From NCBI GenBank assembly GCA_035490315.1, contig DATHET010000081.1, forward strand, positions 1 to 12,782: a DNA stretch of 12,782 nucleotides. Reading direction: 5' to 3'. This document shows positions 1-6,201 of the stretch, piece by piece. The notes under the pieces were generated by a model, which did not search any database, was not told the origin of the DNA, and saw only the letters and a list, made by a program, of their open reading frames with translations. Every line of letters begins with the position of its first letter. Position 1 is the first letter of the stretch. Source of the DNA: JADJQU01 sp035490315 (lineage in GTDB: Bacteria; Planctomycetota; UBA1135; GCA-002686595). Position numbers and translations under genes: made by a program.

Positions 1-90
1 TGTTCGTCGACCCGCGCCTTCGCTAGCCGCTTCTTTCAGCGCCTCCCTCGCGGTCGGTGCCTTGCGGTTCGCTCGACTCAACGCGACCTG

Positions 91-144
91 CTCGTCAGAG
101 GACTTTCACCTCCAGGGCTGTGGACATGCTGGGCACACAACCTG
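91..144. repeat. Run of short inverted repeats left of the IS
   Basis: No convincing gene lies in positions 1-182. Within that stretch, GAGG (98-101) pairs with CCTC (109-112) around a 7-nt loop. CCAGG (112-116) pairs with CCTGG (141-145), with TGTG (119-122) facing CACA (134-137) inside it. The stronger hairpin at 145-178 follows at once. The run looks like a structured non-coding element or a remnant of a repeat, but it matches no family I can name. The individual stems are short and could be chance in GC-rich DNA. Confidence 0.3.
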
Positions 145-178
145 GCGCGCGTCCTCCGCTGTCGCGGAGGGCGCGCGC
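145..178 (-). terminator. Strong GC hairpin, possible displaced terminator of the membrane-protein gene
   Basis: A 15-bp stem (145-159 with 164-178, one G-T wobble) closes a 4-nt loop, TGTC. Read on the minus strand, it would lie about 7 nt after the TGA stop of the membrane-protein gene if the insertion sequence at 183-1321 were removed. That is a typical position for an intrinsic terminator. No clear U-tract follows the stem on the minus strand, so it may instead be a rho-independent-like or RNA-stabilising hairpin, or part of the neighbouring repeat run. The stem is certain; its role is inferred. Confidence 0.45.
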
Positions 179-182
179 TGTT

Positions 183-204
183 GATACTGCCCCGCATGAT
201 TGGT
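183..204 (+). repeat. Left terminal inverted repeat of the IS
   Basis: This 22-bp repeat has the core ACTGCCCCGCATGATTGGT and matches the reverse complement of 1300-1321 without mismatch. Similarity stops abruptly on both sides. Confidence 0.9.
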
Positions 205-270
205 CCGAAATCTCGCTGGATCCGCCACCGGCCCTGACTTGCGGCGGTCCTCCGTGGTCACCCCGACCTC

Positions 271-276
271 GAGGAA
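271..276 (+). promoter_or_regulatory. Ribosome binding site of the transposase
   Basis: GAGGAA lies 9 nt before ATG 286 and supports that start. The open reading frame at 57 in a different frame has no such support. Confidence 0.6.
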
Positions 277-285
277 CCGCTCTGC

Positions 286-1296
286 ATGTCTTTTCAGCCC
301 GCGTTCTGCCCTCGGGCAGAGTGTCTTTCACGCACCGGCTCGCCGCCTTTCACCTACCGCAGGCGCGGCCAGTACCGGCGCCATTGCGATCAGCGCATCA
401 TCCAACGCTTCCTATGCCTGGCCTGCAGGCTGAGCTTCTCCGAGCAGAACTTCCGCCTCGACTACCGGCTCAAGCGCCCCGACCTGCTCGCGCCCTTCTT
501 CTGGGAACGCGTCTCCAAGGTCACGCATCGACAGTCCGCACGCATCCACGCCTGTTCGCGCAGCACCGAGGAGCGCCACTTCCGCCGCCTGAGCCGACAC
601 TGCGAGGCGTTTCATACCCTCCGCCTGGCCGAGATCGCGGCTCGAGGGGGCTTGGGCGAAGTCTTTCTGCTCGACGAGCTGGAGACCTACGAGGAGCACC
701 GCACCAAGAAGCCCGTCACCGTGCCGATCCTGATCGAGCGCAAGAGCGGCTTCGTGATCGACACGCGCGTCGGCACCCTGCCTGCCCGCGGCCGCCCTGG
801 AGCTGCCAAGCAACACTTTCCCGAAGGCAAGGCCACAGCCGAGTCCGAAGTCGAGCGCAAGAGCGAGTCACGCGAAGTGGTCCAGGCGGCTTTCGAGCGA
901 CTGCGTGAGACCAGCCCCAAGGACCGGCCGATTCGAGTCCTGACGGATGAGAAGCTGAGCTACGCCACGCTGCTGAAGGAGCTCTTCGGTGAGCGCTGCC
1001 TTCACGAGCGCACGCCCTCGACCCGCCGCCGCGACGTCTGCAACCCGCTGTGGCCGATCAACCACACTTTGGCCAGGGTGCGCGACAACGTCTCGCGTCT
1101 GGTGCGCGAGACGTGGGCCGCGGCCAAGCTGCGCCGCTGGCTGGCTGGGCAGCTCGCGATCTGGGTCTGCTACCGAAACTACGTCCGAGGCAGGACCAAT
1201 CGCGAGCACACCACGCCGGCGATGGCCCTGGGATTCCAAGCGCAGCCCTGGAGCGTGCCCGGGCTACTCGAGTGGAGGGTGTTTCCCGCCGCCTGA
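286..1296 (+). CDS. IS transposase, zinc-finger plus DDE-type (IS1/IS1595-like)
   Basis: This 336-residue protein should catalyse excision and insertion of the surrounding IS. The N-terminus has a zinc-ribbon-like set of cysteines (C8, C13, C44, C47) in a CPRAEC ... CLAC arrangement, typical of transposases that bind their ends through a small zinc finger. A helix-turn-helix-like segment follows (about 78-105). The likely catalytic acids are D130 in LLDELETYEEH and D221 in VLTDEKLSY. The third is less clear: the region NPLWPINHTLARVRDNVSRL, which corresponds by position to the IS1 segment holding the catalytic Glu, has Asn and His there, while E275 lies a little further on in RETW. The ATG has a GAGGAA ribosome site and the gene fits exactly between the terminal repeats, so it looks intact. 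Family assignment is from motif memory and is tentative; 'transposase' itself is firm. Confidence 0.87.
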   Translation: MSFQPAFCPRAECLSRTGSPPFTYRRRGQYRRHCDQRIIQRFLCLACRLSFSEQNFRLDYRLKRPDLLAPFFWERVSKVTHRQSARIHACSRSTEERHFRRLSRHCEAFHTLRLAEIAARGGLGEVFLLDELETYEEHRTKKPVTVPILIERKSGFVIDTRVGTLPARGRPGAAKQHFPEGKATAESEVERKSESREVVQAAFERLRETSPKDRPIRVLTDEKLSYATLLKELFGERCLHERTPSTRRRDVCNPLWPINHTLARVRDNVSRLVRETWAAAKLRRWLAGQLAIWVCYRNYVRGRTNREHTTPAMALGFQAQPWSVPGLLEWRVFPAA

Positions 1297-1299
1297 CGT

Positions 1300-1321
1300 A
1301 CCAATCATGCGGGGCAGTATC
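1300..1321 (-). repeat. Right terminal inverted repeat of the IS
   Basis: The core ACCAATCATGCGGGGCAGT is the exact inverse of the left end. It begins 3 nt after the transposase stop codon and ends 3 nt before the stop codon (read on the minus strand) of the adjacent membrane-protein gene. Confidence 0.9.
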
Positions 1322-1324
1322 CAA

Positions 1325-2035
1325 TCAGCCGCTGAGAGTGCGCGAGGGCTGCTGCGAACGACGGCGACGCCGGGCTGCGAGCCAGGCGAGGCACAATCCG
1401 GTCGCGAAGGCGCCGCCCGCTGCCCAGGGCGCGCTCCAGGGAGAGCGCTGGAAGCGGTCGGTGCCGGCGGCCGCATAGAGCGAGCGATGCCAGGCCATGT
1501 CGCGCACTCCGGAGCATTCCCCGAGGAAAACGAAGGGCGAGAGATCGAGCAGGACGCTGGTCGCGCGCGGGCTCCAGGCATCGCCGGCGAGCCCTGCGCG
1601 CGAGGGCAGGCCGACCAGCAGCGCTGCCGCGAGCAGGACGCTCGCCGCCGCGGCGGCGGTGGAGCGAGCCAGGGCGCCGATGCCCATGCCGGCGAAAAAC
1701 AATCCCGTCCAGGCCAGGGCTCCGAAGGCAGGCGAGGGCAGGCTCGCGCGCTCTTCCGACGCGCCGAGCAGGGCCATGGCCACGGCCCACAGCGCGGGAG
1801 CCACCGCTCCGAAGCGCAGCGGGTCGACCCGCGCCGCGCCGAGGAACACCCCGCTCGCGGGGGCGACCCAGGCGAGCCAGGCCAGGAGCGAAAAAGTGTC
1901 CGAGCCCGGGATCCAGGCCGGCAGGCTGCCCAGGGCACCCAGGCCGATCCCCGCGCCCAGGGACCACAGCTGCGAAGGGGGCTCGACGCTCCTGGGAACG
2001 CGCTCCCGGAGTCCCTTCGGTTGGGCGGCGTTCAC
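1325..2035 (-). CDS. Predicted integral membrane protein, about six helices
   Basis: I do not recognise a specific family. From a GTG at 2035 it is 236 residues and strongly hydrophobic, with likely membrane helices near residues 22-41, 45-66, 76-93, 104-123, 128-150 and 202-224. An extracytoplasmic or cytoplasmic loop (about 152-200) holds the sequence DLSPFVFLGECSG. The C-terminus is a basic tail containing RRRRR, which by the positive-inside rule is probably cytoplasmic. Size and topology would suit an ABC-2-type permease subunit, but no ATPase partner is next to it. An ATG at 2107 in the same frame would overlap the divergent PilZ start and lengthen the protein with a non-hydrophobic leader, so GTG 2035 is preferred. 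The stop codon sits 3 nt from the end of the inserted IS, so the coding sequence is intact but its 3' region is separated from its native downstream DNA. Confidence 0.68.
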   Translation of the reverse strand: MNAAQPKGLRERVPRSVEPPSQLWSLGAGIGLGALGSLPAWIPGSDTFSLLAWLAWVAPASGVFLGAARVDPLRFGAVAPALWAVAMALLGASEERASLPSPAFGALAWTGLFFAGMGIGALARSTAAAAASVLLAAALLVGLPSRAGLAGDAWSPRATSVLLDLSPFVFLGECSGVRDMAWHRSLYAAAGTDRFQRSPWSAPWAAGGAFATGLCLAWLAARRRRRSQQPSRTLSG

Positions 2036-2041
2036 AGCCGA

Positions 2042-2047
2042 AGTATA
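2042..2047 (-). promoter_or_regulatory. Candidate -10 box for the membrane-protein gene
   Basis: TATACT on the minus strand ends 6 nt before the GTG at 2035. A transcript would then start at or next to the start codon, meaning a leaderless mRNA, which fits the absence of a Shine-Dalgarno sequence there. No good -35 box is visible, so this is tentative. Confidence 0.35.
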
Positions 2048-2080
2048 GGGCCCTGCGCAGCGCCCGACGACGCTTGCGAC

Positions 2081-2086
2081 AAGGGA
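2081..2086 (+). promoter_or_regulatory. Ribosome binding site of the PilZ gene
   Basis: AAGGGA lies 7 nt before the GTG at 2094 and supports this start over internal ones. Confidence 0.45.
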
Positions 2087-2093
2087 CCGACCT

Positions 2094-2945
2094 GTGGACA
2101 AACGCAAGAAGATCGAGATCCAGAAGGTCGCCCAGGACTCGCAGCGCCGCCAAGCCTACCGCCGGGCACAGACTCAGGCCCACTGCCTGAGCATCTCCGT
2201 GCGCGCGCCCAACGGCGAGGAATACGTCGGCCAGTTCCAGGACCTCTCGATCGGCGGCGCCTCGGCGAAATTCACGATCAACGAGAACGTGCTCAGCGCC
2301 AACCAGATGGTGACGCTGACGATCGGCTCGCTCTCGCGCGCCACGCGCGTGGTCGCCAACGCACGCGTGGTCTTCGCCAGCCCGTCGTCGGGCGGCCGAC
2401 TGTGCGGCTTCCGCTTCACCGAGCCCGCCAAGCTCCTGCCGCAGATCGACGCCTTCTACGGACGCTTCTTCAATCGCCGCCGATCACCGCGCGTCGGCGC
2501 GCCCTTGGACAAGCGCGTGGCCGTCGAGCTGTCCCTGACGGGGAATGCGATCCACTGCACGCTGATCGATCTCTCGCTCGATGGCATGCAAGTCAAGACC
2601 ACGCGCGCCGAGGGCAAGGAGCTCGACGGCGCGAACCACGTGTTCTTCCGTTTCAAGCTTCCGGGTCAGAACGAAGAGTTCCGTGGCCGGGCGGCGATCT
2701 TGCGTCGGTCGCAGTCCAACGAAGTCGTGACGCTCGGGCTGTCCTTCGACCAGCTCCAGGACGGCGGAATCTCCAAGCAGGCCGCCGCTCTCGGCTCCTG
2801 GGTCATGCACCGCACCAACGAGGTCTCGAAGTGGGACAGCGCGCTCACCAAGCCCGAGTCGGCCGTGCCTCGCCCGACCCGTCCGCCCGAGGTCCCCAAG
2901 CCCAAGTGGAACCAGGACACGAACTCTCCGCGTCACCTGGGGTAG
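2094..2945 (+). CDS. Tandem PilZ-domain protein, putative cyclic-di-GMP receptor
   Basis: This 283-residue soluble protein has two PilZ domains. The first (about 16-115) has RQAYR at 19-23 and DLSIGG at 50-55. The second (about 127-225) has RRSPR at 129-133 and DLSLDG at 159-164. These match the RxxxR and D/NxSxxG motifs with which PilZ domains hold c-di-GMP, so both sites look competent. No signal peptide, membrane helix or output domain is present. The proline-rich C-terminal tail (about 256-283) looks disordered. A stand-alone double PilZ protein would act in the cytoplasm as an adaptor that changes partner binding with c-di-GMP level, but the partner cannot be read from the context: the upstream neighbour is a divergent membrane protein and the downstream gene is convergent. 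Translation starts at GTG, preceded by AAGGGA. Confidence 0.85.
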   Translation: MDKRKKIEIQKVAQDSQRRQAYRRAQTQAHCLSISVRAPNGEEYVGQFQDLSIGGASAKFTINENVLSANQMVTLTIGSLSRATRVVANARVVFASPSSGGRLCGFRFTEPAKLLPQIDAFYGRFFNRRRSPRVGAPLDKRVAVELSLTGNAIHCTLIDLSLDGMQVKTTRAEGKELDGANHVFFRFKLPGQNEEFRGRAAILRRSQSNEVVTLGLSFDQLQDGGISKQAAALGSWVMHRTNEVSKWDSALTKPESAVPRPTRPPEVPKPKWNQDTNSPRHLG

Positions 2946-2983
2946 CGAGTCCGGCGAGCGCGCACCGGGCGAGAGCCTCCCGC

Positions 2984-5900
2984 TCAATTGTTGGGGATGC
3001 CGGCCATGATGCAGTCGAAGATCTCCTGGCGCTGCGTCGCATTCAGGAAGCTGGTGTGGTCCTGGCTGATGCAGCTGAACGTGCCGCCGAGCACGCGGAA
3101 GAGCGAGCTGTCGTTCGGATCCTGCAGCTTGATCCGCTGACTCCCCGCGCAGGTGTTGCTGCTCGAGGTGGGAACGCCGACCGTGTTGCCGTGAGCCACC
3201 GAGGCGCCGCCCGCCAGCGTCAGTCCTCCGGAAGTCCCGTGGCAACCCGTGCAGGTGCTGCTGATCGACGCCGCATAGATCGTCGACCATTTCTTGGCAA
3301 CCTGGAGCGTGCCGCTGTTGCTGGTCACCTGGTTGCACGAGTTGCTGACGACGCACGAGAACTGCACCGCGTCGTCGCCGAGCGCCACGGCCGGAAGGCT
3401 GAACAGGCTGCTCGTCGCTCCGGGGATGTTCACGCCGTTGCGCCGCCATTGGAAAGCGAGCGGCGCGGAGCCCGTGGCCGTGACCGAGAATTGCGCCTGC
3501 GCGCCGACGATCACGAACAGCGTGGCCTGGGGCTGCACGCTGATGCTAGGGCCGACTTTCACCGTCAGCGTGGCGTTGTTGCTGAGCACGTTGTTGCAGT
3601 TGTTGCTGACGCGGCAGGAGAAGAGCGCGCCGTTGTCGCCGGGCACCGTCGCCGGAGTCGTGAACACGTTGTTCGTGGCACCGGGGATGTTCACGCCGTT
3701 CTTGCGCCACTGGAAGCTCAGGCCTCCGCCGGTCGCGCTGACCTGGAATTGCGCCGTGCTTCCGCTGCACACGCTCGCATTGGCAGGCTGCGCGGTGATC
3801 GAAGGCGCGGCGTGCACGGTCAGGGTCGCATTCTGGCTCAGCGTGTTGCCCGACGCGTTGCTGACCCGCACCGAGAACAGCGCGCCGTTGTCGCCCGGCA
3901 CCGTCGGTGGAGTCGTGAACGCGGAGCTGTTCGCTCCAGGGATGTTCACGCCGTTCTTGCGCCACTGGAAACTGAGCGGAGGCGTGCCGGTCGCGGTGAC
4001 CGAGAACAGCGCCGTCGATCCCGCGCAGACCGATTGATTCTGGGGCTGCACGGTGATCGCGGGGCCTGAGGTCACCGTCAACAGCGCGGAATTGCTGACC
4101 ACGAAGCCCGCGCTGTTGGAGATGCGCACGCTGTAGAGCTCGCCGTTGTTGCCAGGCGTGGTCGGCGCCGTGGTGAAGCTCGGCAGATTCGGCGCGCCCG
4201 GGATCGCTTGGCCGTTCTTGCGCCAGATGAAGGTCAAGGGCGGCGTGCCGGTGGCTGTCACGTTGAACTGCGCCGGAGTGCCCGCGCTGACCGTGACGTC
4301 CTGGGGTTGGACGGTGATCACGGGAGTCAGGTTCACGGTCAGCGTCGCCTCGTTGCTCAGCGAGCTGCTGACGGCGTTGCTGACGAGCACGCGGAACTTG
4401 GCGCCGTTGTCCGCCGGTGTGGTCGGAGCCGTGGCGAAGTTCGGAGAATTCGGCGCGCCGGGAATCGCGACGCCATTGCGCCGCCATTGGTAGTTCAACG
4501 GCCCGGTGCCGTTCGCGACCACGCTGAAGTTCGCGATCTGTCCCTGGTTGACGGTCGTGCTCAGCGGGTGCGAAGTGATCGCCACCGGCGCCTGCACGTC
4601 GATGTAGTTGGGCTTGAGCAGCACGATCGGCGTGCCGTTGATCAAAGTGCCCGTCAGCTTCACGGACTTCGCGCCGACGTTCGAATAGCTGTGGCTGACC
4701 CGCGGGCCGAATCCCGGCAGGTTGGAAGTCTGGCCGTCGCCGAATTCCCACAGCCAGGTGTTGTTGAAGTTGCCGTTGGACAGATTGGTGAAGAGCACAG
4801 GAACGCCGACCGCGACCGGCGAGGGCTGGCCGTCGAACTGCACGGTGCCGTTCGGAGCCAGCACGTGGATGAAAGCCGCTTTCACCAATTCACCCTGGGT
4901 CCCCGGAGCCGTCACGTGCAGCTTGACGTCGAAGACTCCGGTCGCGGAATACACGTGGTGCGGATGCTGCTCGTTGGAGCCGCGGCCATCGCCGAAGTCC
5001 CAGACCCAGGCTGTGGCGCCTGCGGTCTGGTCCGTGAAGGAGACCTGTCCACCCTGCGTGATCTGCGTCGGATTGCCCGTGAACTGCGCGATCAGATCGG
5101 GCTGCGGAGCTTCGAAGCGCAGGTTGTCGACGTAGACCTGCGAAGGCAGCGAGCCGTTGCCGCCGTTGCCGACCTGCACGGTCACGGTGAAGCCGGTCAG
5201 GAAGTTCGAGCTGGGGAAAAGCGATTGCAGCGGAACCGTGACCGTCTCCAGCGCGGTCGTCCGACTGCCGCCGTGCAGGATCGAGTGGTTCGACATCGGC
5301 GAGAAGGTGTCGCGGCGCAACAGCGCGATCGAGCTCGCGCCATCGGAGATGTCGACGCTCATCCAATCGTTCGCGAGCGGAACCCCGATGCCCTCGCCGT
5401 TGACGAACACCACGTCGAGCTGCAGCGCGCTCTGGCCCGCGGGGAAGGAAAACTCCTGCGCGATGCCCGCGCCGGTGCGCGCCGTCGGTCCGGGACCCGC
5501 GCTCGGAGGCAGGACGTCGTTGGTCGAGTCGCCGCCGAGCTCGACCCACAGCTGGCCCTCGCTGGGCATGTTCGCATCGGGACCTCCCGCCGCCGAGTTG
5601 ACCACGCTGCCGAGATTGCCCTGGGGCCCGAAGAACACGTCCCACGGCAGGCCAGGAATTGCGCCCGCCGTCTGGGACTCGAAGCCCGGATCGAGCAGCG
5701 GCGCGGTCACCGCGATGAAGTCGGTGCGCACCTTGGTCGTGAATCCGCCGGCGCCGGTCACCGTCAACTGCACGGTGAAGCTTCCGGGGTGCTCGTAGCG
5801 GTGCAGCGGATTGCGCAGGGTCGACAGCGAGCCGTCGCCGAAATCCCAGGCCCAGTCCGCGACGGTTCCCGTCGATGTGTCCGTGAACTGCACGTCGAGC

Positions 5901-6082
5901 GGCCGCTGCCCCGAGGTCGGGCTGCCTGAAAAATTTGCCTGGGGCGCTGCGCTTCCGCCCCCACCGCTGCTTCCGCCGCCGCCTCCGCTGCAAGCCGTGT
6001 GCAGCGCCGCCGCGGCGATCAGGAAGCTTGCGACGAAGTACGAAACGAATCCACGCAGGCGGGACGATGAGTTGGTGAGCAT
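2984..6082 (-). CDS. Large PKD/Ig-like lipoprotein with C-terminal CxxCH cytochrome-like segment
   Basis: The 1032-residue product is probably exported and lipid-anchored. A hydrophobic signal ends in LHTAC with C31 as the lipidation site, followed by a Gly/Ser-rich linker. Order after that: PKD domain 1 (about 48-108, WDFGDGS at 79-85), a beta-sandwich-like segment (about 128-325) resembling carbohydrate-binding or choice-of-anchor modules, PKD 2 (about 330-392, WDFGDG), PKD 3 (about 415-480, WEFGDG), and five Ig-like repeats of about 86 residues (498-928) sharing W-R-[RK]-NG and DNG motifs. The C-terminal 100 residues contain CTGCH (C944, C947, H948), a c-type haem motif, and two to three further cysteines. 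PKD and Ig modules usually act in surface adhesion or binding. An ATG at 6082 is chosen because GGAG lies 6 nt upstream; an in-frame ATG at 6118 lacks that support. The gene converges on the PilZ gene with 38 bp between them. Haem attachment and surface location are inferred. Confidence 0.88.
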   Translation of the reverse strand: MLTNSSSRLRGFVSYFVASFLIAAAALHTACSGGGGGSSGGGGSAAPQANFSGSPTSGQRPLDVQFTDTSTGTVADWAWDFGDGSLSTLRNPLHRYEHPGSFTVQLTVTGAGGFTTKVRTDFIAVTAPLLDPGFESQTAGAIPGLPWDVFFGPQGNLGSVVNSAAGGPDANMPSEGQLWVELGGDSTNDVLPPSAGPGPTARTGAGIAQEFSFPAGQSALQLDVVFVNGEGIGVPLANDWMSVDISDGASSIALLRRDTFSPMSNHSILHGGSRTTALETVTVPLQSLFPSSNFLTGFTVTVQVGNGGNGSLPSQVYVDNLRFEAPQPDLIAQFTGNPTQITQGGQVSFTDQTAGATAWVWDFGDGRGSNEQHPHHVYSATGVFDVKLHVTAPGTQGELVKAAFIHVLAPNGTVQFDGQPSPVAVGVPVLFTNLSNGNFNNTWLWEFGDGQTSNLPGFGPRVSHSYSNVGAKSVKLTGTLINGTPIVLLKPNYIDVQAPVAITSHPLSTTVNQGQIANFSVVANGTGPLNYQWRRNGVAIPGAPNSPNFATAPTTPADNGAKFRVLVSNAVSSSLSNEATLTVNLTPVITVQPQDVTVSAGTPAQFNVTATGTPPLTFIWRKNGQAIPGAPNLPSFTTAPTTPGNNGELYSVRISNSAGFVVSNSALLTVTSGPAITVQPQNQSVCAGSTALFSVTATGTPPLSFQWRKNGVNIPGANSSAFTTPPTVPGDNGALFSVRVSNASGNTLSQNATLTVHAAPSITAQPANASVCSGSTAQFQVSATGGGLSFQWRKNGVNIPGATNNVFTTPATVPGDNGALFSCRVSNNCNNVLSNNATLTVKVGPSISVQPQATLFVIVGAQAQFSVTATGSAPLAFQWRRNGVNIPGATSSLFSLPAVALGDDAVQFSCVVSNSCNQVTSNSGTLQVAKKWSTIYAASISSTCTGCHGTSGGLTLAGGASVAHGNTVGVPTSSSNTCAGSQRIKLQDPNDSSLFRVLGGTFSCISQDHTSFLNATQRQEIFDCIMAGIPNN
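3301..4590 (-). repeat. Five tandem Ig-like domain repeats, period about 255-261 bp
   Basis: Equivalent landmark sequences recur at about 3425, 3686, 3941, 4202 and 4462 (plus coordinates), for example GATGTTCACGCCGTT in the first three. The encoded unit is QWRKNGVNIPGA followed by a Pro-rich strand and DNGALFS. The three repeats nearest the C-terminus are the most alike, suggesting recent duplication or exchange. The repeat lies wholly inside the lipoprotein gene. Confidence 0.85.
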
Positions 6083-6088
6083 GGCAAG

Positions 6089-6092
6089 CTCC
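6089..6092 (-). promoter_or_regulatory. Ribosome binding site of the PKD/Ig lipoprotein
   Basis: GGAG on the minus strand lies 6 nt before ATG 6082. It decides the start between 6082 and the in-frame ATG at 6118. Confidence 0.6.
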
Positions 6093-6139
6093 GTGGCGGG
6101 ACGAGGCGAACGGCGCAAAAGAATCCGCGCAGGCGCCCG

Positions 6140-6169
6140 ATTCTAGGCAGGGAAACCGGACTGTGTGGA
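6140..6169 (-). promoter_or_regulatory. Candidate promoter for the PKD/Ig lipoprotein gene
   Basis: On the minus strand TCCACA (6169-6164) and TAGAAT (6145-6140) are separated by 18 nt, close to sigma-70-type -35 and -10 boxes. It lies in the 119-bp gap behind the redoxin gene, so this gene could be transcribed on its own as well as by read-through from the upstream operon. Confidence 0.4.
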
Positions 6170-6201
6170 CCGCGCCGACTTCTCGCGACGGCGCGCCGCG
6201 A

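Larger units (their letters stand above)
183..1321 (+). mobile_element. Complete insertion sequence, about 1.14 kb, single transposase
   Basis: Two perfect 22-bp inverted repeats (183-204 and 1300-1321) bracket one transposase gene that fills almost the whole interval and stops 3 nt before the right repeat. This layout is that of a simple, apparently intact IS. No clear direct target duplication was found: the flanks GCGCGCTGTT (left) and CAATCAGCCG (right) do not match. The repeats contain GATAC at the left tip and GTATC at the right tip, so a 2-bp AT or TA duplication could be hidden inside the apparent repeat ends. The transposase resembles IS1/IS1595-type DDE enzymes with an N-terminal zinc finger; the exact IS family is unresolved. 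Confidence 0.88.

Noticed and set aside
57..908. Plus-strand frame beginning left of the IS and overlapping the transposase
   Set aside because: It runs through the left terminal repeat in a different frame from the transposase and lacks any motif; the transposase frame carries the zinc finger and catalytic residues.
175..1330. Direct target-site duplication of 8-9 bp flanking the IS
   Set aside because: The bases outside the two repeats do not match. Only an ambiguous AT or TA within the palindromic repeat tips could be a duplication.
989..4069. A 1026-codon open frame on the plus strand spanning the IS end, the membrane gene, the PilZ gene and part of the PKD/Ig gene
   Set aside because: It crosses the IS boundary and four supported genes in the wrong frame or strand. 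Its product is Arg/Ala/Gly-rich low-complexity, as expected from long stop-free frames in high-GC DNA.
4208..5929. Long plus-strand frame opposite the PKD/Ig lipoprotein
   Set aside because: It is antisense to a gene with a signal peptide, ribosome site and clear domains; the composition is typical of a GC-driven shadow.
6183..6201. Hairpin after the redoxin gene as a terminator
   Set aside because: It has a 5-bp stem, a mismatch and two further pairs with no T-tract on the minus strand, which is too weak to call.
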